Shown here: positions 46,598-56,129 of the stretch, in pieces
Layout of the letters: each line of letters starts with the position of its first letter
Numbering within the stretch: the stretch's first letter is position 1
Origin: Ignavibacteriaceae bacterium
GTDB taxonomy: Bacteria > Bacteroidota > Ignavibacteria > Ignavibacteriales > Ignavibacteriaceae
DNA length: 64,000 nucleotides
Assembly: GCA_013388545.1 (NCBI GenBank)
Contig: JACAFB010000002.1
Span: 1-64,000 of the forward strand
Direction of reading: 5' to 3'
Notes under the pieces: generated by a model
Databases searched by the model: none
Told to the model about the DNA's origin: nothing
Seen by the model: only the letters and a program-made list of their open reading frames with translations
Position numbers and translations under genes: made by a program

Positions 46598-47172
46598 TGT
46601 CCTATCGAGCTGTATTTTTAGACAGAGACGGAACTCTGAACGAAGACCCCGGTTATTTAAAAGATCCAGAACAATTAAAACTCTTCCCGGAAACCGGAAA
46701 TGCGCTCAGGTTATTAAAACAAAATAATTTTAAGCTCATTGTCGTTTCAAATCAGTCAGGTGTTGCCAGAGGTTTAATGACTACCGGTGACGTTGATTCT
46801 GTTAATTATAAATTAAATGAGTTACTAAAAGAATTTGATGTTCAGATTGATGCTTTCTACTATTGCCCGTTTCATCCTGATTACAACTCTGCAGAAGAAG
46901 CCCTTTGCAGAAAACCTTCACCTATGCTTGTGTTTCAGGCAGCAAAAGAGAATGAAATTTCTCTTAAGCAATCTTACTTTATTGGAGATTCAGAGGCAGA
47001 TATTGAATGTGGAATGAATGCTGGCTTAAAAACGGTACTTGTTAAAACGGGCAGGGGATCAGAAAGTATTTCTATCTTGCAAAAGCAAAATAAATTTCCA
47101 AGCTTTATCGCAGAAAATATTTTAGATGCTGCAAAGCTTATTATTGATGATTTTAATGGAGCTAATTCGTGA
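46597..47172 (+). CDS. HAD-IIIA family phosphatase, D-glycero-manno-heptose 1,7-bisphosphate 7-phosphatase-like (GmhB)
   Basis: ORF 191 aa; AVFLDRDGTLNEDPGYLKDPEQL, VSNQSGVARGLMT, YYCPFHPD, CRKPSPMLVFQAA, YFIGDSEADIECGMNAGLKTVLVKTGRG. Confidence 0.92.
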   Translation: MSYRAVFLDRDGTLNEDPGYLKDPEQLKLFPETGNALRLLKQNNFKLIVVSNQSGVARGLMTTGDVDSVNYKLNELLKEFDVQIDAFYYCPFHPDYNSAEEALCRKPSPMLVFQAAKENEISLKQSYFIGDSEADIECGMNAGLKTVLVKTGRGSESISILQKQNKFPSFIAENILDAAKLIIDDFNGANS

Positions 47173-48350
47173 CCGCTAAAAAGTTATTTTATATTTTTCT
47201 GTTGTTAAATTCGTTTTTTTTTATTGCTTGCAATGATTCTCCTTCCTCAATAGGCGATGATTTGATAACCGGTGATCTGGTTGATGTAAAAAAACTGGAC
47301 TCAAATACTGACTCTTTGACTCAAACATCTTATAGCTTTAAAAAAGTAATTCCCCTTGGATCGTCAAGCCTTTTACTTCTTGGAAGGAAAGACAGTATTG
47401 AAGCCTCAATGCTTCTGCGATTTGCTTACACTTTGCCAGATTCAATTGAAGAAGCAATTAAATTAAATGAATTGACTGTACAGTCATCCTGGGTTGAAAT
47501 GATTGGTATCTATAACTATGGTCAAAAAAACGAGCCTCTTAATTATTCTGTTCATAAAATCAACAGTAATTGGACTTCAACGGGATTTACAATCGACAGT
47601 CTTCCTTTTCTTGATATCGGAACTGAAAACATTTCAATCGATCCTCAGGTTCAGGATTCGCTTTATTCTTATAATCTCGATAATCAGGTTGTTCTTGAGT
47701 GGATGAAAGCATCTTTCGATTCAACTGTTGCAGACAACAACGGAATGTTATTAAAACCATTAACTTCTTCAGGAAAAATTGTTGGATTTCAGGCCTTTTC
47801 GACTTCAGAACCAGGATATGCCCGTTTAAAGACTGTGATAAGTAAACCCGGAGTTTATATTGATACAATTGAAGCTTCTCTGGTTACAGATCTTAGTGTT
47901 GTTAAGGGCAGCATCCCTGATTTTGCTTCTGAAAGGATTATTGTACAATCAAGTGTAGCAATTAATGCAAAATTATGGTTCGATGTTTCTATGATTCCAT
48001 CGAATGCTGTTATAAATTACGCAAGTGTTACATTATTTAACGATGCAAATAAGAGCGTTTTAAGCGATGATGCTATCAGTGCAATCAGTATTTATTTCGT
48101 AAAAGATACTGTAGTAAAAAATATAATTGAAGAAGATGATCCGGTAATCATAGAAGGAGTTGAAACTAAGTACACAGGAGAAATAACTTCTTTTGTAAGA
48201 AGATGGGTTACTGATAAAAGAAATTTCGGTATCATCATTAGAAATGCTTTTCAAGTCCGCGGAATAGATTTATTAGCATTTTATCCCAGCAGTCATCCTG
48301 ATCCGCTTCTCAAACCAAAATTAACAGTTATTTATTCAGTTAAAAAGTAA
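47169..48350 (+). CDS. Lipoprotein, possibly DNRLRE-like
   Basis: ORF 393 aa, GTG start; FFFIAC lipobox; C-terminal SFVRRWVTDKRNFGIIIRNAF...LLAFYPSSHPDPLLKPKLTVIYS. Confidence 0.6.
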   Translation: MTAKKLFYIFLLLNSFFFIACNDSPSSIGDDLITGDLVDVKKLDSNTDSLTQTSYSFKKVIPLGSSSLLLLGRKDSIEASMLLRFAYTLPDSIEEAIKLNELTVQSSWVEMIGIYNYGQKNEPLNYSVHKINSNWTSTGFTIDSLPFLDIGTENISIDPQVQDSLYSYNLDNQVVLEWMKASFDSTVADNNGMLLKPLTSSGKIVGFQAFSTSEPGYARLKTVISKPGVYIDTIEASLVTDLSVVKGSIPDFASERIIVQSSVAINAKLWFDVSMIPSNAVINYASVTLFNDANKSVLSDDAISAISIYFVKDTVVKNIIEEDDPVIIEGVETKYTGEITSFVRRWVTDKRNFGIIIRNAFQVRGIDLLAFYPSSHPDPLLKPKLTVIYSVKK

Positions 48351-48351
48351 T

Positions 48352-49602
48352 ATGAAAAAATTTATAATAGCTTTTATAATAATTTTACTTGCTTACTGTG
48401 ATGTGATTTTTCCTCAGTCCGGGTCAAGTTATACAAGATTAGGTTTGGGAGATTTAACGCTCAGCTACTCGGGAAGAAAAATTGGAATGGGTCAACTTGG
48501 AGTTTCTGTGGCAGATTATGATTATCTCAGCAACATAAACCCGGCAAGCTGGTACAGAATCAATAAAACAAGAGTTGAATTTGGCTTAGGTTATAACGGA
48601 GCAATTTTTTCTGACAACCAGCAAAGCAAGTTCTATTCAGAAACTGACTTTGAAGGATTTACTTTTGGCTTTCCTGTCAGCAAACCAAATGGAATATTTG
48701 TTGCACTTGGACTTCTTCCGGTAACTGACGTCAGCTACAATATTGTTCAATCTTATTCAGCTTTGGATCCTCAAGCTGGTGACTATTCAATCAACTTTGA
48801 AGGTAAGGGTGGGCTATCAAAATTATTCATCGGTGGTACATATGAATTGCCTTTTGGAGTAGTTACCGGAGCTCAATTTGATTATTACTTTGGAAGTATT
48901 AATTACCTTTCAAAAATTCGCTTCAATGGTGAATCAGGATTCCCGGTTGATTTTACTAAATCATACGAGATTTCAGGTGTTGGCGGTACCTTTGGAATTA
49001 TTTCTCCCGACTTTTCTAAATTGCTCGACCTTAACTTAATTAGTGACCTTAGGTTCGGTGTCTCTTTTGCTACTAATGCAAAGTTATATGTTGATACTGT
49101 AATTACCAGTCTTGCTTTCTTTAGCCTCGATACTCTCAATTACGGAAAAAGTAAAATAGAAATGCCATTCAGGATAATCACCGGGATGAGTTTAGTTCTG
49201 AACAAAAAATACTTATTATCTCTTGATTATCTTTATCAGCCGTGGTCAAAATATTCTATGTCCGGGAATCAATCAGGCTACCTTCGTGATGCAATGAAAG
49301 TGAGTTTGGGATTTGAATATCGACCTGAAAAGGCTTTGGGTCTTTCATTCTGGGAAGAGATTTTATGGCGTGCCGGAGTAAGTTATGAACAAACTCAATA
49401 TAAGTTAAACAATGAAGGCATTGATCACTATACAATTGCAGGCGGCTTTTCAGTTCCCTTAAGTCAGGAAAATTTTTTGGACGTAGGGCTTCAATATGGA
49501 ATTAAAGGAACTACAGAATACAATTTGATAAAAGAAAATACATTTAAGCTTTACTTAGGCATCAGCTTAGGAGAATTGTGGTTCATAAGATTTGATAAAT
49601 GA
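48352..49602 (+). CDS. Outer membrane beta-barrel protein
   Basis: ORF 416 aa; signal peptide, GSSYTRLGLGDLTLSYSGRKIGMGQLGVSVADYDYLSNINPASWYRINKTRVEFGLGYNG; amphipathic strands. Confidence 0.7.
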   Translation: MKKFIIAFIIILLAYCDVIFPQSGSSYTRLGLGDLTLSYSGRKIGMGQLGVSVADYDYLSNINPASWYRINKTRVEFGLGYNGAIFSDNQQSKFYSETDFEGFTFGFPVSKPNGIFVALGLLPVTDVSYNIVQSYSALDPQAGDYSINFEGKGGLSKLFIGGTYELPFGVVTGAQFDYYFGSINYLSKIRFNGESGFPVDFTKSYEISGVGGTFGIISPDFSKLLDLNLISDLRFGVSFATNAKLYVDTVITSLAFFSLDTLNYGKSKIEMPFRIITGMSLVLNKKYLLSLDYLYQPWSKYSMSGNQSGYLRDAMKVSLGFEYRPEKALGLSFWEEILWRAGVSYEQTQYKLNNEGIDHYTIAGGFSVPLSQENFLDVGLQYGIKGTTEYNLIKENTFKLYLGISLGELWFIRFDK

Positions 49603-49672
49603 AAACATTTTTTTCTGAAACACAATCATCTGATAAATCAAAAAAATTAATTCAAACTGCGAGAAAATATTT

Positions 49673-50968
49673 ATGTACGCTCATCTGAAAAATGATTCCG
49701 AAATTTTCCAGGTACTACAATCAGAAGTTGAAAGACAACAATTCAAATTAGAACTAATTGCTTCAGAAAATTTCGTAAGTCAAGCTGTACTGGCTGCAGC
49801 TGGTTCCGTTCTAACTAACAAATACGCTGAGGGGTATCCGGGTAAAAGATATTACGGCGGATGTGAATTTGTTGACATGGCCGAAGACCTTGCAAGAGAA
49901 AGATTAAAAAAATTATTTAATGCTGAATATGTAAATGTTCAGCCACATAGCGGATCTCAGGCAAATATGGCTGTTTTGATGACACTATTAAAACCGGGTG
50001 ATAAATTCCTTGGATTAAGTCTTGCACACGGAGGCCATTTAACTCACGGTTCTCCCGTAAATTTTTCAGGTCAACTTTATAATGTTATCGGATATACACT
50101 TAATAAAGATACTCAGCTTCTCGATTATGACCTCATTGAAGATCTTGCAAAAAAGGAAAAACCAAAGCTGATTATTACAGGTGCTAGCGCTTATTCAAGA
50201 GATTGGGATTACGAAAAGTTCAGACAAATCGCTGACTCAGTCGGCGCTTTTCTTGTTTGCGATATGGCTCACCCTGCAGGACTAATTGCTAAAGGCTGGC
50301 TTAAAAATCCTCTTGAATTTTGTGATATAGTAACCTCAACAACACATAAAACATTAAGAGGTCCCAGAGGCGGGATAATTCTAATGGGAAAGGATAGAGA
50401 AAATCCATTTGGAATTAAAACTCCGAAAGGCGACAGATTGAAACTTATGTCCGAACTTCTTGATAGTATGGTTATGCCTGGAATTCAGGGCGGTCCTTTA
50501 ATGCATATAATTATGGCCAAAGCGGTTGCTTTTGGTGAAGCATTGAAGGATGACTTCAAGGTTTATACTCAGCAGGTAATACAAAATGCAAAATCATTAG
50601 CTGCAAATCTGCAAAAGCATGATTTCAAAGTTATTTCAGATGGAACCGATAATCATTTGATGCTTATTGATCTTACAAATAAAAATATTACCGGCAAGCA
50701 GGCAGAAAACTCTCTTGAGAAAGCCGGTATAACAGTAAACAAAAATATGATCCCATTCGATAACAGGAGTCCATTTGTAACCAGTGGAATTAGAATCGGA
50801 ACCCCCGCTTTAACAACTCGTGGAATGAAAGAGAATGAAATGCAGATAATTGCAGGTTTCATAAATAAGGCAATTAAGAACTTTGATGATGAAAACGAGC
50901 TAAATGACATTAAAAAAGATGTCAGAACACTTTGTGAGAAATTTCCCTTATACGCTGATTTGATTTAA
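49673..50968 (+). CDS. glyA: Serine hydroxymethyltransferase
   Basis: ORF 431 aa; [56 protein letters not shown]. Confidence 0.98.
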   Translation: MYAHLKNDSEIFQVLQSEVERQQFKLELIASENFVSQAVLAAAGSVLTNKYAEGYPGKRYYGGCEFVDMAEDLARERLKKLFNAEYVNVQPHSGSQANMAVLMTLLKPGDKFLGLSLAHGGHLTHGSPVNFSGQLYNVIGYTLNKDTQLLDYDLIEDLAKKEKPKLIITGASAYSRDWDYEKFRQIADSVGAFLVCDMAHPAGLIAKGWLKNPLEFCDIVTSTTHKTLRGPRGGIILMGKDRENPFGIKTPKGDRLKLMSELLDSMVMPGIQGGPLMHIIMAKAVAFGEALKDDFKVYTQQVIQNAKSLAANLQKHDFKVISDGTDNHLMLIDLTNKNITGKQAENSLEKAGITVNKNMIPFDNRSPFVTSGIRIGTPALTTRGMKENEMQIIAGFINKAIKNFDDENELNDIKKDVRTLCEKFPLYADLI

Positions 50969-50973
50969 CGAAA

Positions 50974-51735
50974 GTGGCAGAAGATAATTTACTCCGGAAA
51001 AAAATTGTTGAAGAGGATGATCACGAAGTTGAAATGTCATTTCTCGATCATCTTGAAGAGCTCAGATGGAGAATAATTTATTCACTTATCGGAATTCTTG
51101 TTGGTACCATTGCCTGCTGGATTTTCATTGATTTTTTAATTGAGCAAATTCTTTTAAAGCCTGCCAGAGAATCTGGTGCTCTTCTTCAGAATTTAAAACC
51201 CTTCGGACAACTATTCCTCTATTTTCAGGTTGCAATAATTTCTGGCATAATTCTAAGCATTCCGAATTCCTTTTATCAGATCTGGCAGTTCATCAGCCCC
51301 GCATTGCGGTACAGAGAACGAAAATATATTCTTGCAATAGTTGTATTCTCAACTATTTGTTTTCTTGCGGGAATAGTTTTCGCTTACTTTGTAATGCTTC
51401 CGTTAACTTTGAAATTTGCAGTTCAATTCGGTTCGGGAGCAATTAAGAATGAATTCGCTATTGATGAATACATTTCAATTATTATTAGTGTTATGCTTGC
51501 GGCCGGGGTTATCTTCGAACTTCCGATGGTATCTTTTTTCCTTTCAAAACTTGGCATTCTTACTCCCCAGTTCATGCGTAAATACAGGAGACATTCAATT
51601 ATAATTATTTTAGTGCTTGCAGCTATTTTAACTCCGGGAACAGATCCTGTTTCACAGATCATCCTGGCCGTTCCATTGGTTCTCTTATACGAAATAAGTA
51701 TATTTATCAGCAAACTTTCAGTCAAAAGAAATTGA
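50974..51735 (+). CDS. tatC: Sec-independent protein translocase TatC
   Basis: ORF 253 aa, GTG start; MSFLDHLEELRWRIIYSLIGILVG, multi-pass. Confidence 0.95.
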   Translation: MAEDNLLRKKIVEEDDHEVEMSFLDHLEELRWRIIYSLIGILVGTIACWIFIDFLIEQILLKPARESGALLQNLKPFGQLFLYFQVAIISGIILSIPNSFYQIWQFISPALRYRERKYILAIVVFSTICFLAGIVFAYFVMLPLTLKFAVQFGSGAIKNEFAIDEYISIIISVMLAAGVIFELPMVSFFLSKLGILTPQFMRKYRRHSIIIILVLAAILTPGTDPVSQIILAVPLVLLYEISIFISKLSVKRN

Positions 51736-52715
51736 TAAACAGTAACTCCTTAACTGACATAAGCCGCCCGATTAAATCTGAACTTGATACATTTGATGCC
51801 ATTTTCAGGCAAACTATGAGATCAAAAATTGGTTTATTAGATTTGGTAGCGCGGTATATTATCAGACAAAAGGGTAAAAAAATCAGACCTCTGTTGAGCT
51901 TGCTTTCAGCAAAGATTTCAGGTGGAATCAATGAAAGAACTTATCGCGGATCAGTTTTAATCGAACTTTTACACACCGCCACTCTTATTCACGATGATGT
52001 GGTTGATAACGCTGATAAAAGAAGGGGAATGTGGTCAATCAATAAAGTGTTCAAGAATAAAGTTTCAGTTTTAATGGGTGATTATCTTTTAGCCAGAGGA
52101 CTTATGATCGCTGTTGACGGAAAAGACTACGACTTTCTTGGGGTTATCAGCAATGCCGTAAAGCGAATGTCAGAAGGTGAATTACTGCAGATTCAGAAGA
52201 CAAGAAAATTGGATATTGATGAAGAAACCTATTTCCAGGTAATTTCAGATAAAACTGCCTCTTTGATTGAGACGTGCTGCCTGATCGGTTCACTAAGTGC
52301 AACTGAAAACACAGATTATCATTCTGCAATGAAAGAATTCGGTCAAAACCTTGGTTTAGCATTTCAAATCAGGGATGATATTCTTGATTATGAAGGAAGT
52401 ACTTTGTTAATTGGCAAACCGGTTGGAGGGGACATTAAAGAAAAAAAGATTACTCTTCCGCTGATATATTCGCTTAATAGGGTATCAAAGAATAAATCAA
52501 GTGAAATAAAGAAGATAATAAAGAACGGAGCAAATAAATCTGATTTAAAAGCTGTAATTGATTTTGTAAGAGCTAACAATGGAATTGAGTATGCGCTTGT
52601 AAAAGCTAAAGATTATTCCACAAAAGCAAAAGCAAGCCTGGAAATATTTCCAGACTCTCCAACTAAACTTGCACTTCAGGCATTGGTTGACTTTGTGATT
52701 GAAAGAAAAAACTAA
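51732..52715 (+). CDS. Polyprenyl (trans-prenyl) diphosphate synthase
   Basis: ORF 327 aa; GKKIRPLLSLLSAKISGG, LIHDDVVDNADKRRG, FQIRDDILDYEG. Confidence 0.95.
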   Translation: MINSNSLTDISRPIKSELDTFDAIFRQTMRSKIGLLDLVARYIIRQKGKKIRPLLSLLSAKISGGINERTYRGSVLIELLHTATLIHDDVVDNADKRRGMWSINKVFKNKVSVLMGDYLLARGLMIAVDGKDYDFLGVISNAVKRMSEGELLQIQKTRKLDIDEETYFQVISDKTASLIETCCLIGSLSATENTDYHSAMKEFGQNLGLAFQIRDDILDYEGSTLLIGKPVGGDIKEKKITLPLIYSLNRVSKNKSSEIKKIIKNGANKSDLKAVIDFVRANNGIEYALVKAKDYSTKAKASLEIFPDSPTKLALQALVDFVIERKN

Positions 52716-53206
52716 TCCTTTTTTTCTTTTTTAATAGCTTCCTTTAAAGAAAAACCTTTAACAGGTTCTCTCAAAGTCAGTACAGGACAGGGAGCTTTCC
52801 TTACCACTTTTTCAGCGGTACTACCGAATAAAATATGTTCCATCCCGGTGTGGCCATGAGTTGCAATGATTATTAAATCTACGTTTTCCTCCTGAGCAGT
52901 TTCTATTATCTCAACAAAAGGCTTTCCGGTTTTTACCAATACACTAACTTTTATCTCAGGAGGAATCTCAGTTTTTGCAAGTTTGTTCAGTTCTTCATTT
53001 GCACGGGTATTCCATTCAGTATTCATCGAAGGAATTGCAATTTGCCCCATACTGAAATCCGGAGGATAAATAACCGGTTCAACCACATAAATCAGAATAA
53101 GTTCAGCTTTAAAGAAATTCGAAAAATTAACAGCATACTTTAATGCGCTTTTTGAGTAATCAGAAAAATCAATCGGTATCAGAATTTTTTTTATGTCAGG
53201 TTCCAT
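52712..53206 (-). CDS. Universal stress protein (UspA family)
   Basis: ORF 164 aa; KKILIPIDFSDYSKSALKYAVNFS, LIIIATHGHTGMEHILFGSTAEKVVRKAPCPVLTLR. Confidence 0.93.
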   Translation of the reverse strand: MEPDIKKILIPIDFSDYSKSALKYAVNFSNFFKAELILIYVVEPVIYPPDFSMGQIAIPSMNTEWNTRANEELNKLAKTEIPPEIKVSVLVKTGKPFVEIIETAQEENVDLIIIATHGHTGMEHILFGSTAEKVVRKAPCPVLTLREPVKGFSLKEAIKKEKKD

Positions 53207-53753
53207 GTTCAGATCCTTTTTTAATTTTACTTTTTGTTAATTCTGAAATATAGTCTTCATTTAGATTTCTGAGTCTTTCTGTCAGGACAGTAGATATTGC
53301 CTGAAGAATTTTAACCCCCGGTTTGGGATGTTTTTCAATAAACTCATCAAGGTCAGGTTTAAATATAACTGCAAGCTTACAATCAGTTTCTGCAATTGCT
53401 GATGCAGATCTTTTTTCTCCATCAACTAAAGCAAGCTCACCAAAAAATTCATTTTCAACCAGTGAGGCTAAAGTTATTATTTCCTGATTTGCCAGCACTC
53501 TTTGAATTATCACTCTGCCGTCAAGTATTATATATAATCCCATTCCCGGTTCACCCTGATGAAATATGTACTCGCCCAGAAGATAATTCCTGTTATGAAT
53601 GATGCTTATTAAATGAGAAAGCTCACGTTTATTTAATTGGGAGAATAAAGGCAAAGTGTTTAAATACTTTTTCAGGTCAGCTTTATTCGGTGCGGGATAA
53701 AAAACATTTGACCAGAAGCTGCTGTGAACCGAATTAATTTTTTTTTCTTCCAT
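53196..53753 (-). CDS. Cyclic nucleotide-binding domain protein
   Basis: ORF 185 aa; LFSQLNKRELSHLISIIHNRNYLLGEYIFHQGEPGMGLYIILDGRVIIQ, NEFFGELALVDGEKRSASAIAETDCKLAVI. Confidence 0.9.
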   Translation of the reverse strand: MEEKKINSVHSSFWSNVFYPAPNKADLKKYLNTLPLFSQLNKRELSHLISIIHNRNYLLGEYIFHQGEPGMGLYIILDGRVIIQRVLANQEIITLASLVENEFFGELALVDGEKRSASAIAETDCKLAVIFKPDLDEFIEKHPKPGVKILQAISTVLTERLRNLNEDYISELTKSKIKKGSEHGT

Positions 53754-53759
53754 ATACTA

Positions 53760-54521
53760 TTAATTAAATATTCCGGATTCGGCTAATCGCCATAATTTTT
53801 GGCAGGGGAATCTGTTTTCATAAAGCGCTCTGCCCACAATTACTGAATCAATTCCAAAAGGAATAAGATTTTGAAGATCCATAAGTTCATCTTTATTTCT
53901 TACACCGCCCGAATGAGTTACTTTTGAGTTTGTTGTAACTGCTATTTCTTTTGATAGTTGAATGTTTGGGCCACCAAGAACTCCATTTCTTTTTACATCA
54001 GTCACAACAAACCTTTGTACACCTAAATCAGCTATTTTCTTAGCAAAGTCGATATAAGGTATTCCGGCTTTTATTCTTCTTCCTCTGCTGACGAGTTCAT
54101 TATCAATTACATCAATGGCTACCACGATTTTTGTAGGACCATAAAGCTCAAATAATTTTTTGAATTCATCAAAATTTTCTATTGCCATTGTTCCAATTAC
54201 AATTCTGTAAACACCACAATCAAAAACAGAGTTAGCATCATCTATTGTAGCAATTCTGCCTGCATATTCAATCGGTATAACTACTGAAGAACACATTTTT
54301 TTCATGAGTGGAAGATTTCTTCTAGATTTGTCAACAATACCATCAAAATCAACTACATGAAGGATTTTTGCATTTTCAGCCCGCCAGATTTTTGCCATTT
54401 CAACGGGATCATCGCCATACTGCTCACAGTCAAGTTCAGGAATTCCCTGTACAACTCTAACTGTTTTCCCGTTTTTAATGTCAATTGAGGGAATTACTAA
54501 TAATAGCTTATGTGAATTCAT
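53760..54521 (-). CDS. HisA/HisF-like TIM-barrel protein (divergent HisA paralogue)
   Basis: ORF 253 aa; VIPSIDIKNGKTVRVVQG, LHVVDFDGI, FVVTDVKRNGVLGGPN, HSGGVRNKDELMDLQ, VIVGRALYENRF. Confidence 0.82.
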   Translation of the reverse strand: MNSHKLLLVIPSIDIKNGKTVRVVQGIPELDCEQYGDDPVEMAKIWRAENAKILHVVDFDGIVDKSRRNLPLMKKMCSSVVIPIEYAGRIATIDDANSVFDCGVYRIVIGTMAIENFDEFKKLFELYGPTKIVVAIDVIDNELVSRGRRIKAGIPYIDFAKKIADLGVQRFVVTDVKRNGVLGGPNIQLSKEIAVTTNSKVTHSGGVRNKDELMDLQNLIPFGIDSVIVGRALYENRFPCQKLWRLAESGIFN

Positions 54522-54644
54522 TACAAACTTTTATCAATTTTCTGCATTTAATTTAAGATAAATTATCAGTAAAGAAAACTGCAGTTTTTATGCATGATTA
54601 AAAATTTTCAGATTATTTATTGAAAATAGGTTTTTAATCAATTC

Positions 54645-54675
54645 TTGACTTTTCTGAACATAATCAGCATATTTG
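54645..54675 (+). promoter_or_regulatory. Candidate Bacteroidota-type promoter immediately upstream of alpha/beta hydrolase
   Basis: TTG (54645-54647) - N20 - CATATTTG (54668-54675). Confidence 0.5.
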
Positions 54676-54681
54676 ATTCAA

Positions 54682-55515
54682 ATGAGGAAAGATTTTATAC
54701 TTATAACCTCAAATAATGAAAAACTTAGTTTATCAACCTATGGAATTGATAACTTAGCTGATGCACCATGTATCATTTTTGTTCATGGCTTTAAGGGATT
54801 CAAAGATTGGGGTTTTATTCCTTATACTGCTGCTTCGCTGGCTGGAAAAGGATATTTTGTTATTACATTTAATTTTTCTCATAATGGGGTTTCAATTGGT
54901 TCTACAGATATTGATGATTTCGAAAAATTTTCGAAAAACACAATTTCTCTCGAAGTGAGTGAACTTAAGCAAGTAATTAAAAACTATCTTGAGGGATACT
55001 TTGGAAAAAATCCTTCCAGAAAAATCGGGATAGTCGGTCACAGCAGAGGCGGGGCGATTACACTTTTAAGTTCAGAAGATTTCGAAGAAGTAAAAGCCCT
55101 GGTACTTTGGGCTTCAATAGCAAAACTTAACAGATACACTGAACGTCAACTGCTGGAGTGGAAAGAAAAAGGCGTAATTGAAGTACTTAATTCACGTACA
55201 AACCAGTTGATGAAACTTGGAATAGAATTATTAAATGATATTGAAAAAAACTTATCAACTACCTTAAATTTGGAACAAGCTATCAGAAATTCTAAACAAA
55301 AACTTTTAATTGCTCACGGAGAACAAGACCTGACAGTGCCTTTAGATGAAGCCCGGATGATTTTTAACTGGTCAAATAAATCAAATTCTGAGTTATTTAT
55401 CCTGCCTAATACCGGTCATACATTTGGAATTGTTCATCCCTTCAGTGGTTCTAACCAATACTTTGATAAATTATTGAACAAGACTATTACATTTTTCAAT
55501 CAAAATATAAACTGA
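54682..55515 (+). CDS. Alpha/beta hydrolase
   Basis: ORF; CIIFVHGFKGFKDWGFIPYTAASLA, IGIVGHSRGGAITLL, LLIAHGEQDLTVPLDEA, NTGHTFG. Confidence 0.9.
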   Translation: MRKDFILITSNNEKLSLSTYGIDNLADAPCIIFVHGFKGFKDWGFIPYTAASLAGKGYFVITFNFSHNGVSIGSTDIDDFEKFSKNTISLEVSELKQVIKNYLEGYFGKNPSRKIGIVGHSRGGAITLLSSEDFEEVKALVLWASIAKLNRYTERQLLEWKEKGVIEVLNSRTNQLMKLGIELLNDIEKNLSTTLNLEQAIRNSKQKLLIAHGEQDLTVPLDEARMIFNWSNKSNSELFILPNTGHTFGIVHPFSGSNQYFDKLLNKTITFFNQNIN

Positions 55516-55522
55516 GGAAATA

Positions 55523-56107
55523 ATGCTTCTAAATAATAAATCCAATTTAGCCGCTATTAACATTGCTGCTTCGATTTTATCTTCTTCAACTTTCTGGATT
55601 ATTACATTTACTGTTCTAACTGCTATCAGCGCACAGATAACTATTCCCGCTAAACCTGTACCTTTTACATTACAAACATTAATGGTTGTACTTTCCGGTG
55701 CTTTACTTGGTTCAAAAAACGGGGCTTACAGTCAATTCCTGTATTTATTTTTAGGAGCTGTTGGATTACCGGTATTTGCCGCTACCCCTGAGGGTGCAGT
55801 TGGTTTTGCCCGTTTATTTGGCCCAACCGGTGGTTACTTGCTGGCTTTTCCGATTGCTGCATTCATTACAGGATTAATCTTAGAGAAAAAGAACAATTAC
55901 TTTATGGTGGCTTCTGCAATGTTAGCAGGAAACCTGATAGTAATTCTTTTTGGTGTTTTATACCTTAATGTTTTCTTACTTAAAGATATTAATCAATCTT
56001 TGGCACTGGGTGCAGCAATATTTTCTGTTTGGACAGTTGTGAAAGTAATTGCTGCAACAGTAATTTATTTTTCAGTTAAAAATTCATTTAAGAAGTTAAA
56101 AAGCTGA
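55523..56107 (+). CDS. bioY: Biotin transporter BioY
   Basis: ORF 194 aa; AQITIPAKPVPFTLQTLMVVLSGALLGSKNGAYSQFLYLFLGAVGLPVFA, RLFGPTGGYLLAFPIAAFITG. Confidence 0.95.
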   Translation: MLLNNKSNLAAINIAASILSSSTFWIITFTVLTAISAQITIPAKPVPFTLQTLMVVLSGALLGSKNGAYSQFLYLFLGAVGLPVFAATPEGAVGFARLFGPTGGYLLAFPIAAFITGLILEKKNNYFMVASAMLAGNLIVILFGVLYLNVFLLKDINQSLALGAAIFSVWTVVKVIAATVIYFSVKNSFKKLKS

Positions 56108-56129
56108 TCATTACATCTTAACGAAATTG

